NCBI GenBank assembly: GCA_015478585.1 | Contig: JADMIM010000036.1 | Location: forward strand, 1-33,808 | Origin: Thermaceae bacterium | GTDB taxonomy: Bacteria > Deinococcota > Deinococci > Deinococcales > Thermaceae | Length of the DNA stretch: 33,808 nucleotides | Direction of reading: 5' to 3' | In this document: piece by piece, positions 22,346 to 30,699 of the stretch | Layout: every line of letters begins with the position of its first letter | Numbering within the stretch: position 1 is the first letter of the stretch | Translations under genes and position numbers: made by a program | The notes under the pieces: generated by a model | Seen by the model: only the letters and a program-made list of their open reading frames with translations | Database searches by the model: none | Told to the model about the DNA's origin: nothing

Positions 22346-22759
22346 GAAGAGTGTCATGCTTGAGCAGAGTTCAGCATCATGGCTTGATAAGAAATGGCTC
22401 GAGCCCGGCTCGAGTCGGGTTTTGGCAACTGCTGCGGCGGAATCCCCCCGTCAATCACTGTGGATTCATGCAGACCTTGACCTGTACGGCCCCGGACGGC
22501 CCCCCTTGGTAAGGGGGGCAGAGCGTGTCATCACTAAGATGTGCCCTGCCTCCCCTTGGGAAGCTGATTATCTGAACCTGTACAGGACGTTATTTCCTGC
22601 GAGTCTCAGGGGAGCTGGCGCGACAGGCACTAGGCCCACCTGTTCCGGCAAAGCCGGGGGCCGATGGCCCTGTAACGGGCTGGGCTTTGCCCGTGCGAGC
22701 ACTAGGCCCAACGGGCCGGGCTTTGCCCGTGCGAGGCCGGAGGGGTTGGGGTTTTCCCT
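22346..22759. repeat. Repeat mosaic inserted between the two permease genes
   Basis: This 414-bp stretch has no credible gene. It holds a terminator-like hairpin near 22400, the G/C stem CCCCCCTTGGTAAGGGGGG (around 22500-22518), and a nested repeat: the unit seen at 12384-12412 is split after GGCGCGACAG (22626) by about 109 bp, within which GCACTAGGCCC...GGGCTTTGCCCGTGCGA occurs twice (22627 and 22699 starts). Permease gene pairs are normally adjacent or overlapping, so this is probably a later insertion. Confidence 0.7.
22398..22423 (+). terminator. Possible intrinsic terminator inside the transporter operon
   Basis: CTCGAGCCCGGCTCGAG forms an 8+8 inverted repeat; the overlapping stem CCCG-CGGG is followed by TTTT. 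It would reduce transcription into the second permease gene. Confidence 0.35.
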
Positions 22760-23590
22760 ATGACTAAAACTCACTGGCCCCAGGTTATTGCCACGCACGT
22801 CGCGCTCATCGCGTATTCGGCCCTGGCTTTGTTTCCGGTGCTCTTGGTCATCGTCAACTCCTTCAAGAACAAGCTGCTGATTTTTAGCGCCCCCTTCGCC
22901 CTTCCCACCGCCTCAACTTTCACCCTGGATGGTTACAAAACCCTACAATCCACGGCCAACTTTCCAGCCTTTTTCTTGAATAGCCTGCTGGTCACGGGGG
23001 GCTCGCTGCTGCTAATTTTGCTGGTGGCCTCGATGGCGGCCTTTGCTCTTTCGGAATACACTTTCCGGCTCAATACCCTGATGGCCTTGTACCTTTCCAT
23101 TGGCATCATGGTGCCCATACGGCTGGGTACAGTGGGCATTTTGCAGCTCGCGGTAGGGCTGCATCTGGTCAACACGCTGTGGGTGCTGATTCTGGTCTAC
23201 ACCGCGCAGGGCATCCCGCTGGCGGTGTTCGTTCTGACTGCTTTCATGCGCCAGTTGCCCAAAGACCTCAAAGATGCCGCCCGTATAGATGGGGCCAGCG
23301 AATACCGCATCTACTGGCTGACCCTGCCGCTGGTGCGCCCGGCCATTGGCTCGGTGCTGGCTATTTCGATGATTCCTATCTGGAACGACCTTTGGTTTCC
23401 CCTCATCCTGGCCCCAGGAGAATCCACTAAAACTATAGTGTTGGGGGCCAGCGTGTTCCTGGGCCAGTTTGTCAACGACTACAACGCGGTGCTGGCAGCT
23501 TTGACACTGGCGATTGTCCCGGCGGTGGTGCTGTATTTCATTTTCTCGCAGCAGCTCATCCGGGGAATCACGTCGGGGGCGGTGAAGTGA
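22760..23590 (+). CDS. ABC sugar permease, MalG type
   Basis: A 276-residue permease, partner of the MalF-type protein at 21416. It starts with a membrane segment (VALIAYSALALFPVLLVIVN) followed by the SFKNKLLIFSAPFALP stretch common in MalG relatives. The EAA loop is KDLKDAARIDGASEYRIYWL followed by TLPLVRPAI. The C-terminus LIRGITSGAVK matches the family end. The start is ATG 22760, directly after a repeat whose GGAGGGG is too far away to be a good ribosome binding site. Confidence 0.92.
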   Translation: MTKTHWPQVIATHVALIAYSALALFPVLLVIVNSFKNKLLIFSAPFALPTASTFTLDGYKTLQSTANFPAFFLNSLLVTGGSLLLILLVASMAAFALSEYTFRLNTLMALYLSIGIMVPIRLGTVGILQLAVGLHLVNTLWVLILVYTAQGIPLAVFVLTAFMRQLPKDLKDAARIDGASEYRIYWLTLPLVRPAIGSVLAISMIPIWNDLWFPLILAPGESTKTIVLGASVFLGQFVNDYNAVLAALTLAIVPAVVLYFIFSQQLIRGITSGAVK

Positions 23591-23678
23591 AAGGCTGTCA
23601 GAAGTCTTTAGTCTCGAGTCGCAGGTCAAAATCAATGCCCTCGCCGCGCCCGGTAAACGTTGTCTCAGGGGGGAATCC

Positions 23679-24659
23679 ATGCGCGTAGGCATCGTCGGTA
23701 GCGGGGTGATGGGCGAAGTTCACGCAGCGGGCTGGCGGCAGACTGAGGCCGATTTAGTGGGCTGTTGGTCGGCCAACCTCGAGCAGGCCCAGGCTCTGGT
23801 CGACGAGTATGGAATGCGGGTCTACCACTCGTATTCCGAGTTATTAGAAAATAGCGACCTGATTGATATCTGTGTGCCCACCTTTTTGCACAAAGAGATG
23901 GTGCTGCAAGCGGCGGCAGCGGGGAAGCACGTGGTCTGCGAAAAGCCCATTGCCCTCAGTGTAGAAGACGGCCTCGAGATGATCGAAGCCTGCCAGCAAG
24001 CCGGGGTGCGGCTCTTTGTGGCCATGGTGGTGCGGTTTTTCCCGCAATACCGGCTGTCGCGTGAGCTTATCGCTAAAGGGCAAATCGGCACTCTGGGGGT
24101 GATGCGGCTCAAGCGGGTAGCCTACGTGCCACGCCTCGAGCTATCCGACAACTGGTACTTGGACGAGAGGCGCTCGGGTGGGATGCTGGTAGACCTGATG
24201 ATTCACGACTTCGACTATGCGCGGTGGCTGGGGGGTGAGGTAGAGCGGGTCTTTGCCCGGCTGAACAAGGCCACCGATGGCCCTGGTCAGTATGCTCAGG
24301 CGGTTTTGCGCTTTAAGGATGGCCCGATGGCCCTCATCGAGGGGGGTTGGGCCTATCCGCCGGGGGTGTTTCGCACCGCGCTCGACCTTTCTGGCACCGA
24401 CGGCCTGATCGAGTGGAGTTCCGACGAGCACGCCCCGGTGCGCAGCTTTACACTCTCCAAAGAGGGCAGTTCGTCGGCGGTGGGCTTGCCGACCTCGGGC
24501 CTTTCCGACGACCCCTATGCCCTCGAGCTGGCCCATGCCTACCACGCCATCCTGCACGACCAGCCTTTCGAGGTGACAGCCAAGGATGGCCTCGAGGCCC
24601 TGCGCATCGCCTTGGCTGCGCGGGAGTCTATAGCCACGGGGAAACCGGTGACGCTATGA
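23679..24659 (+). CDS. Gfo/Idh/MocA-family oxidoreductase (first)
   Basis: A 326-residue NAD(P)-dependent dehydrogenase acting on a sugar or cyclitol. The Rossmann start is VGIVGSGVMGEVHAAGW; the catalytic-lysine motif CEKPIAL is near residue 95; the second domain has GGMLVDLMIHDFDYARWLGG, where the H-D-D pattern lies in the substrate pocket. GGGGGGA lies 5 nt upstream of ATG. It follows the transporter genes by 88 bp and may oxidise the imported sugar. Substrate unknown; relatives include inositol 2-dehydrogenase. Confidence 0.87.
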   Translation: MRVGIVGSGVMGEVHAAGWRQTEADLVGCWSANLEQAQALVDEYGMRVYHSYSELLENSDLIDICVPTFLHKEMVLQAAAAGKHVVCEKPIALSVEDGLEMIEACQQAGVRLFVAMVVRFFPQYRLSRELIAKGQIGTLGVMRLKRVAYVPRLELSDNWYLDERRSGGMLVDLMIHDFDYARWLGGEVERVFARLNKATDGPGQYAQAVLRFKDGPMALIEGGWAYPPGVFRTALDLSGTDGLIEWSSDEHAPVRSFTLSKEGSSSAVGLPTSGLSDDPYALELAHAYHAILHDQPFEVTAKDGLEALRIALAARESIATGKPVTL

Positions 24660-24697
24660 GCGAAGGTAAAAAGTTGACAAGGGTAAAAGGTGAAAAG

Positions 24698-24806
24698 TTA
24701 TCGCAGTTTCCGCTATTTTTGCCGCTAGGAGTAGCAGCAAAAAATGAGCTTGGTACGCTCTTTCTATCGGAGTGGAGGGCCGTTTTCTTTCTAAAAACCG
24801 CTCTAA
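24698..24806 (+). repeat. R2 hairpin repeat, copy B
   Basis: Same element as at 2281-2392 and 33464-33588. Stem TTTTTGCCGCT (24716-24726) pairs with AGCAGCAAAAA (24733-24743), apart from one mismatch. Outside it, GGTAAAAGGTGAAAAGT on the left and ACTTTTCACCT on the right form further inverted arms (about 24680-24855). It separates the two oxidoreductase genes. Confidence 0.78.
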
Positions 24807-24868
24807 CTGCCCCGTCCCCACTTCTGACCCTTTCACCTTTTCTACTTTTCACCTGCATTTGAGGTTTT

Positions 24869-25867
24869 ATGCGCCTTGGCATCCTGAGTTTCGCCCACCT
24901 GCACGCCGAAGGCTATCAAGCCATCTTAAAGACCCTTCCTGGAGTCGAACTGGTCGGTTTTTCCCACGAAGACGAGGGGGAAGGCCGACGTTTCGCCGAC
25001 CAGTACGGGTTGCGACGGTTCGCCCAGCCCCAGGATTTGTTGGCTGAGGGCTTGGACGGGGCCATCGTCTGCTCGGAGAATGCCCGGCATCTCGAGCTGG
25101 TCGAGCTGGCGGCAAAAGCCAGGTGTCAAATTCTCTGCGAGAAGCCCATTGCATCGAATCTGAAAGATGCCCAGGCCATGAAGGCCGTGTGCGAGCAAAA
25201 TGGAGTTCACTTCATGACCGCTTTCCCGATGCGCTTCGCCCCTTCCACCCAGAGTATCCGCGCGGCGATTGGGGGTGGACAGTTGGGCCAGATTTATGGG
25301 GTGAACGGCATCAACCACTCCGAGATTCCCAAAGCTCACCGGGCCTGGTTCGCGGATAAAGAGCTGGCGGGCGGCGGCGCGGTAATGGATCACGTGGTTC
25401 ACCTGGCCGACCTGCTGCGCTGGTATTTTGGTGAGGTCAGCGAGGTTTATGCCGAGGTTGACAACCTTTTTTATCCCGGCGAGGGAGTAGACACCGCTGG
25501 ATTGCTGCTGATTAGGCTCGAGAACGGCGTGCAGGCCAGCATAGACTGTTCCTGGAGCCGCCCCACCTGGTATCCGCGCTGGGGCCACCTGAAGATGGAA
25601 GTGGTGGGGGAGCGTGGCACGGCAGTGATGGATTCTTTCGCCCAATACCTCAATCTGTACAGCCGCCAGGCCGCTCGAGCGCACAGTTGGGTGGGCTTCG
25701 GCCCCAACCCAGACCGGGCCATGCTGGGGGAGTGGCTCGCCAGCATCTGCGAGAAGCGCCCGCCCAGCGTGGGCTGGAACGACGGCTACCAGGCCCTGCG
25801 GGTAGCCTTGGCGGCGTATGCGTCTGCATCTACCCACGCGGTGGTAAGCCTAGAGCGGTTTTCATGA
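24869..25867 (+). CDS. Gfo/Idh/MocA-family oxidoreductase (second)
   Basis: A 332-residue paralogue of the preceding oxidoreductase, not closely similar. The N-terminal strand LGILSFAHLHAEGY replaces the usual GXGXXG, as in some members of the family; CEKPIASN holds the catalytic lysine; GGGAVMDHVVHLADLLRWYF is the second-domain motif. GAGG lies 4 nt before the ATG. Its last codons (LERFS and stop) are written by a 19-bp sequence that is the end of an R2 element, so its original C-terminus may have been replaced. It probably acts with the first oxidoreductase in one catabolic route. Confidence 0.85.
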   Translation: MRLGILSFAHLHAEGYQAILKTLPGVELVGFSHEDEGEGRRFADQYGLRRFAQPQDLLAEGLDGAIVCSENARHLELVELAAKARCQILCEKPIASNLKDAQAMKAVCEQNGVHFMTAFPMRFAPSTQSIRAAIGGGQLGQIYGVNGINHSEIPKAHRAWFADKELAGGGAVMDHVVHLADLLRWYFGEVSEVYAEVDNLFYPGEGVDTAGLLLIRLENGVQASIDCSWSRPTWYPRWGHLKMEVVGERGTAVMDSFAQYLNLYSRQAARAHSWVGFGPNPDRAMLGEWLASICEKRPPSVGWNDGYQALRVALAAYASASTHAVVSLERFS

Positions 25868-25869
25868 AC
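25851..25869. repeat. R2 end fragment supplying a stop codon
   Basis: TAGAGCGGTTTTCATGAAC is the exact reverse complement of 33464-33482, the first 19 bases of R2 copy C. It encodes the last residues and the TGA of the oxidoreductase gene. Confidence 0.75.
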
Positions 25870-25925
25870 CGCCATAAAGCTATGTACCGCCTGGGCGATG
25901 TCAATGAAAGCCGCGACAGAACCCA

Positions 25926-26843
25926 CTACTTCACTTGAAGCAGGTCTTCCAGCGTAATTAATCGGCCTTGTGCGCCCACTGCAGTGGCGGCCAGCGAACC
26001 GGCCAGATTGCCGATACGAGCGGCTGTAAGGGGGTCTTTGCCTTCCATGATGGCATGGGCAAAGGCCGCTGTGAAAGCATCGCCTGCGCCGGTAGTGTCC
26101 ACTACCTCTTCTAAGGGATAAGGCTCGACTAGCTCTTGCCATGTGGGGGTAATCACGATGCTGCCCATGGCCCCGACCTTGACGATAACCGTCTCGAGGC
26201 CCCAACTCTTGAGTTCATTTGCCCCCTCGCTAATCGAGGTTTTGCCGCTCAGGTCGAGGAGTTCTTGCTGATTCATGAGCAGATAGGGCACTCCCCGCAA
26301 AATATCCAGCAGCTCCCGCCCTGCCGAGCGCACCGCGCCGGTGCCGAGGTCGGTAAAAATTGGTAGCTCGCGTTTACGGGCTGCGTCCAGCACGTTGATG
26401 GCGTATTGCCGTTGGGGGCCTCCCACGAAGGCATAGGCCGAGAGCACCAGGGCCTCGGTCTGGTCGAGTAGACGAGGCTTAAACTCGGCGGCATCCAAGT
26501 AGCGGCTGGCTCCGCCCGCCGAGACCATCGCGCGCTCGCCGCCGGGGACGAGCAAAATCAAGATAGAAGAAGTGGTCTGCTCGAGGTCGGTTTGCAGGTG
26601 TTTGAGGTCTACGCCGACTTGCTCGAGCTGTTGCAGGGCTACCCTACGAAAAGGGTCGTTGCCTACGCGGCTGGCGAGTTGTACCTTGTGGCCCAGGCTA
26701 GCCAGATGGGCCGCTAGGGTTCCCCCAGCCCCGCCGGGTTTCATCAGGGCACGGCGTGAGGGCATCTCCTCCCCTGGCTCCGGGATTCTGTCGAGAAAGT
26801 AGATTAGGTCTACTGAAACATCTCCCAAAACAAAAAAACGCAT
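25926..26843 (-). CDS. PfkB/ribokinase-family sugar kinase
   Basis: A 305-residue kinase that phosphorylates a sugar or related compound with ATP. N-terminal FFVLGDVSVDLIYFLDRIPE and GGAGGTLAAHLASLGHKV are the first PfkB signature; the second is DTTGAGDAFTAAFAHAIMEG with the catalytic Asp. I chose ATG 26843 because GGAGG lies 6 nt upstream; the frame can extend to 26870. It is convergent with the oxidoreductase operon, and a role in the same pathway is likely but inferred. The substrate is unknown. Confidence 0.88.
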   Translation of the reverse strand: MRFFVLGDVSVDLIYFLDRIPEPGEEMPSRRALMKPGGAGGTLAAHLASLGHKVQLASRVGNDPFRRVALQQLEQVGVDLKHLQTDLEQTTSSILILLVPGGERAMVSAGGASRYLDAAEFKPRLLDQTEALVLSAYAFVGGPQRQYAINVLDAARKRELPIFTDLGTGAVRSAGRELLDILRGVPYLLMNQQELLDLSGKTSISEGANELKSWGLETVIVKVGAMGSIVITPTWQELVEPYPLEEVVDTTGAGDAFTAAFAHAIMEGKDPLTAARIGNLAGSLAATAVGAQGRLITLEDLLQVK

Positions 26844-26891
26844 TCCTGGCCTCCGGGCCTCTCCAACCATTGAATCCGCTAGGTTTCCCCC

Positions 26892-26920
26892 AGTCTAACC
26901 GAGGGGTGAGCTGATTTGAA
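26892..26920 (-). promoter_or_regulatory. Candidate promoter of the PfkB kinase gene
   Basis: Minus strand: TTCAAA (26915-26920), a 17-nt spacer and TAGACT (26892-26897). Confidence 0.4.
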
Positions 26921-26967
26921 GGGTTGCTTTACCGAATCCTGAAACAAAGCAAAATCCGGTGTCCCTA

Positions 26968-27774
<807 letters not shown>

Positions 27775-27860
27775 TTAGCCTTGACCCCAAAACGCCCAGC
27801 GTGCAGAGCAAGGGACTGCACGGTTAAAGGGGCCTCGCTCTGGTGGCGAACGCTCAACAT

Positions 27861-28625
27861 TTACTGAATCGTCGCCTTCACCGGCGGAATCTGCACGATT
27901 TCCCAGTCCAGCTTTTCATCGTCGAGAATCAGCTCGAGGTACTGGTCTTGGTCGAGGGCATCAATCAGGGCCAGTTTGTCCTTGACCAGGATGCCGTTTT
28001 TCATCACGGTATGGCCGTAAACCCCGAAGCGGTGTCCCATCCGCTCGACGTAGTCGGCGTTTTCTATCCACCACTCCTTGGCTTCGCGCCCGGCATAAAA
28101 CATCTCGTCGTAGCTTTGCAGCCAGGGCACTGGCCCGACGTGGGCGAAGTTCACCCCGTGAATGTTAACCTCGCCCGGAAAGCTAGAAAACCAGACTTTG
28201 AGGTCTTCGGGGAACTCTACCCCGCCTAACTCGGGATGAAACTCCTTGTGCTCGAGGTGAGCATTGCCCAGCACGAAGGCGTTGGTAAGGGCGGCGTGGT
28301 CGTGGTTGCCCAGCAGAATGGTGATGTGCTCGGGGGCCGCTTCCTGAAAGCGTTTGACGCGGTGCAACTCGCGGATTTGGGCTCTGGCTGCGGTGCGCAG
28401 GTGGTCGGGGTTGGAGGGATCGTAATCCTCGAGGCCGGTCAGCTTGCGATAGTCTGCTAGTAGCTTGGGGTGTACCAAATCGCCCATCAGTACCACTCGG
28501 TAAGTGCCCCGCACCAAAGGGTCTGAGGGCATCAGGTCTTCGCCCACCGCAAAGGAATGCTTCAAGGCCCGCCACAGCTTGGCAAAGTCGGCGTGCAAGT
28601 CGCCAATGGCGATTACCTTGATCAC
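27861..28625 (-). CDS. Calcineurin-like metallophosphoesterase
   Basis: A 254-residue phosphoesterase with the dinuclear metal motifs in order: IGDLHAD (residues 8-14), LMGDLVHPK, LLGNHDHAA, FAHVGP and VYGHTVMKNG. This order matches serine/threonine-phosphatase-like members. The substrate is unknown. It begins within the last 4 bp of ddrA (ATGA overlap), so translation is coupled, and a function in nucleic-acid repair or in signalling linked to DdrA is possible, though nothing in the protein itself shows it. Confidence 0.87.
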   Translation of the reverse strand: MIKVIAIGDLHADFAKLWRALKHSFAVGEDLMPSDPLVRGTYRVVLMGDLVHPKLLADYRKLTGLEDYDPSNPDHLRTAARAQIRELHRVKRFQEAAPEHITILLGNHDHAALTNAFVLGNAHLEHKEFHPELGGVEFPEDLKVWFSSFPGEVNIHGVNFAHVGPVPWLQSYDEMFYAGREAKEWWIENADYVERMGHRFGVYGHTVMKNGILVKDKLALIDALDQDQYLELILDDEKLDWEIVQIPPVKATIQ

Positions 28626-29371
28626 GACTTTCCCTTCAGTAAAGCCCGCAAGTCGCCATAGAGCCGCCGGGTTTCGTCGGGAGTCTTGCCGTAGCCACTG
28701 TGCTTGGTCACGATGAGTGCAGCCTGTTTGCCCAGACCAGCTTCCTTCAGGCGCTCCATCAAGCGATCTATGAGTTCTTGGGGTTCGGGCTTGGCAGGCT
28801 CGGGGGCGTGGTCGTCAGACTCCTCTTGTGGATGGACAGGCTCTGCTCGCTGTTGAGTAAGTTCTGCTAGCTGTTGGTGCGTAAGCTCTGCTCGGGGTGG
28901 GTTGGGGGGCAGTTCTGCTAGGGGTTTGGTGGTGTTTTCAGATTCCACGACCCGGAGCCCAGAAGCCAATTCCGGAGCCTTGAAGTGCCCGCTATCGGGG
29001 TCGTGGTCTACCCACTGTTTGTCTAACCGGTAGAGGTAGCGCCCAATACCAAACTTGACCGCCGCCCGCTTGAGGGCATCGGAAAAAGCCGCTTTGAGGC
29101 TGTCCCCCTCGCCCACGTCTTCTTTGGCAATCTCGAGCACCATCAGGCGGCAGCGCACGGCATAGCTGGCTGCTTTGGCCTCGAGCACCTCGTAAGTATC
29201 TTGCCAGCCGCCAGGTTCTAGCACCTCGTCCAGCCGATCTAGCACGGTTCGTGCGTCCACATAGGGCACTACCATGGCCCGGCGCTTGTCCTTGGACAGC
29301 GCCTCCACGCGCCACTGCACTTCTCCGGCAGGAAAGGGCTCGGTCAGCTTGTTCCAGACCTCGGAATTCAT
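28622..29371 (-). CDS. ddrA: DdrA-like Rad52-family single-strand-annealing protein
   Basis: A 249-residue homologue of Deinococcus DdrA, which protects 3' ends of single-stranded DNA after damage. The conserved N-terminal Rad52/Rad22 core (about 1-150) reads VWNKLTEPFPAGEVQWRVEA, VPYVDARTVLDRLDEV, GDSLKAAFSDALKRAAVKFG and IGRYLYRLDKQWV. It is followed by a Pro/Gln-rich linker (about 150-195) and a C-terminal helical part with GLGKQAALIVTKHSGYGKTP. I found no palindrome of the Deinococcus radiation-response type upstream. The gene is first in an operon with a phosphoesterase. Confidence 0.85.
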   Translation of the reverse strand: MNSEVWNKLTEPFPAGEVQWRVEALSKDKRRAMVVPYVDARTVLDRLDEVLEPGGWQDTYEVLEAKAASYAVRCRLMVLEIAKEDVGEGDSLKAAFSDALKRAAVKFGIGRYLYRLDKQWVDHDPDSGHFKAPELASGLRVVESENTTKPLAELPPNPPRAELTHQQLAELTQQRAEPVHPQEESDDHAPEPAKPEPQELIDRLMERLKEAGLGKQAALIVTKHSGYGKTPDETRRLYGDLRALLKGKS

Positions 29372-29379
29372 TGGAGTTT

Positions 29380-29385
29380 ATTGTA
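29380..29385 (-). promoter_or_regulatory. Leaderless -10 box of ddrA
   Basis: TACAAT on the minus strand, 8 nt before the ATG; no TTATG-CATAA damage-response palindrome is seen between 29372 and 29485. Confidence 0.4.
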
Positions 29386-29473
29386 ACAGCATCCCCAATC
29401 CTGTGATGGCTCAGAATGACCCACCTAAGGGGTTTTTAACCCTGCCCACATACCTTTTTACCTGGGGCCGGGC

Positions 29474-29479
29474 TAAGGT
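29474..29479 (+). promoter_or_regulatory. Leaderless -10 box of secreted protein gene 1
   Basis: TAAGGT ends 6 nt before ATG 29486. Confidence 0.35.
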
Positions 29480-29485
29480 ACGTCC

Positions 29486-29854
29486 ATGAAGCGCTTTTTA
29501 CCCCTGTTTATGCTGGCTTCAGTAGGCCTGGCCCAGATACAGATTCATATCGAGATACCGCCTCCTGCGATAATTACCATCACCACCGCCTTTCAAATCG
29601 CCCTGATGCCCAGCTTAGTGGTTATCGAGCGCGACCCCGAGCCGCAGGGTATCGTGGTGGTCTACCGTAGCAACCGGCCTTACGACGTATATACCTACCA
29701 CGACCGCGACCTCGAGCGGCGGGGCTGGGTGCGGGTTAGGTATCGCGCCAGGGGTGGAGGGTATGAGTCTGAGTATCGTCGTGGAAGAGCCCGAGCCAGG
29801 CTCGAGGTCGAAGACCGGCACGGGCGAGTCCGGGTAAAAGTACACGAGGAATAA
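29486..29854 (+). CDS. Small secreted protein of unknown family, paralogue 1
   Basis: A 122-residue protein I do not recognise. The signal peptide is MKRFLPLFMLASVGLAQ. The mature part has beta-rich hydrophobic strands (IHIEIPPPAIITITTAFQIA), then a conserved half, VVYRSNRPYDVYTYHDRDLE and RRGWVRVRY, then a very Arg-rich tail (YRRGRARARLEVEDRHGRVR). The C-terminal half aligns with the gene 56 bp downstream. It is probably periplasmic or cell-surface. It is divergent from ddrA with a 114-bp gap. Function unknown. Confidence 0.75.
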   Translation: MKRFLPLFMLASVGLAQIQIHIEIPPPAIITITTAFQIALMPSLVVIERDPEPQGIVVVYRSNRPYDVYTYHDRDLERRGWVRVRYRARGGGYESEYRRGRARARLEVEDRHGRVRVKVHEE

Positions 29855-29898
29855 AGATTCTTCAGCCAACCCTAACCTATGGGATGCGGTTTTGTGGC

Positions 29899-29904
29899 TA
29901 GGCT
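29899..29904 (+). promoter_or_regulatory. Leaderless -10 box of secreted protein gene 2
   Basis: TAGGCT ends 6 nt before ATG 29911; same spacing as its paralogue. Confidence 0.35.
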
Positions 29905-29910
29905 TTAGAC

Positions 29911-30285
29911 ATGAAACGAGCCTTGATTCTATGGATTGGCATCGTTGTCTCGGCGGCATTGGCCCAGACTCCCGTTCGCAACCAGCCGCTGCCCACCTTG
30001 CAAATCACCCCGGTACTCTTGGTCACCCTCTACCGTAAAGCCCCGGTAGTCGCACGGGCTGCGGCCCCGCAGTCCATTACCTTGCTGTACCGAACTACCC
30101 AGGTGGCGCAGGTATTCACCTACCATCACCGCGATTTGCTGGCCCACGGCTGGGCGGTGGTTTCACTCAAGGAAGACCCCAAGTCGGGCCGCTACCAGGC
30201 CAGCTATAAGAAAGGCAGCAGTAGGGCCAGCCTGCGGGTAGTGTCGCAGGCTGGGCAGGTTTCGGTGACGCTAAAGCAAGACTAG
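29911..30285 (+). CDS. Small secreted protein of unknown family, paralogue 2
   Basis: A 124-residue paralogue of the preceding protein. The signal peptide is MKRALILWIGIVVSAALAQ. The shared pattern is YR(S/T)-X5-V(Y/F)TYH(D/H)RDL-X3-GW followed by a YxxxY-K/R-rich strand and a final V-X-V-(K/T) strand: here LLYRTTQVAQVFTYHHRDLL, HGWAVVSL and GRYQASYKKGSSRASLRVV. The tail is Lys/Ser- rather than Arg-rich. It has its own start box, so the two copies may be expressed separately. Its stop codon overlaps the -35 of the tRNA gene. Confidence 0.75.
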   Translation: MKRALILWIGIVVSAALAQTPVRNQPLPTLQITPVLLVTLYRKAPVVARAAAPQSITLLYRTTQVAQVFTYHHRDLLAHGWAVVSLKEDPKSGRYQASYKKGSSRASLRVVSQAGQVSVTLKQD

Positions 30286-30311
30286 ACACATTCGGCCTGC
30301 GTAGCTAAACT
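30283..30311 (+). promoter_or_regulatory. Promoter of the tRNA-Ala gene
   Basis: TAGACA (30283-30288), a 17-nt spacer and TAAACT (30306-30311), about 35 nt before the mature tRNA 5' end. TAG of the -35 is also the stop codon of the gene before. Confidence 0.6.
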
Positions 30312-30346
30312 AACGAGTGCCCTGGCAAGTGTCTGGGGCCAAGTGT

Positions 30347-30422
30347 GGGGCCGTGGCGCAGTTGGGAGCGCGTCTGAATCGCACTCAGAAGGTCGAGGGT
30401 TCGAATCCCTTCGGCTCCACCA
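30347..30422 (+). tRNA. tRNA-Ala(CGC)
   Basis: A 76-nt cloverleaf. The acceptor GGGGCCG pairs with CGGCTCC and includes the G3-U70 wobble pair that marks alanine tRNAs. The anticodon stem TCTGA/TCAGA encloses the loop ATCGCAC, anticodon CGC, reading GCG. The T arm contains GGTTCGAAT; CCA is encoded. It has a promoter upstream and a terminator 11 nt downstream, so it is a single-gene unit. Confidence 0.96.
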
Positions 30423-30433
30423 CGTTAGACACG

Positions 30434-30470
30434 CAAAAACCGGGGATTGAGTTCTTCGGTTTTTGTTTTT
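30434..30470 (+). terminator. Intrinsic terminator after tRNA-Ala
   Basis: CAAAAACCG (30434-30442) pairs perfectly with CGGTTTTTG (30457-30465), then TTTTT. Confidence 0.75.
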
Positions 30471-30493
30471 GCCCCCAAAAGTGTGAGCATCAG

Positions 30494-30561
30494 AGCGGCT
30501 TCCGCTTTAAACCTGCCCTCAATTCCGATGGGCCACAAAACTGCGTCTGTGAGAGTATAAA
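30494..30561 (+). promoter_or_regulatory. Possible control region of xylA
   Basis: AGCGGCTTCCGCT (30494-30506) is a perfect inverted repeat, and TATAAA (30556-30561) could be a -10 box, without a good -35. The rest of 30471-30699 shows nothing recognisable apart from the ribosome binding site AAAGGAG before ATG 30700. Confidence 0.3.
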
Positions 30562-30699
30562 ATTGTTGCTGAGGAATGAAGGGCAGACCTTGCCAGGTGT
30601 TATCTTTAGCACGGAACCACTCGAGAGACTGCCGGGGCAGCAAACCTTTTTAGTTGGTGAATCCTCGGCGGCGATTGGTGTTCGGTAAAGGAGACTGGC

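Noticed and set aside
22346-22759. Truncated insertion-sequence transposase between the permease genes
   Set aside because: No transposase-like peptide is found in any frame; only short repeats.
22356-22763. Open reading frame of 135 codons between the permease genes
   Set aside because: It runs through hairpin repeats and the nested repeat, gives a low-complexity Arg/Gly/Pro sequence and shows no domain.
29372-29485. Radiation/desiccation-response motif before ddrA
   Set aside because: No TTATG-CATAA-type palindrome is present in the gap.
30317-30688. Open reading frame of 123 codons over the tRNA
   Set aside because: It overlaps the complete tRNA-Ala gene and its terminator; the protein has no family features.
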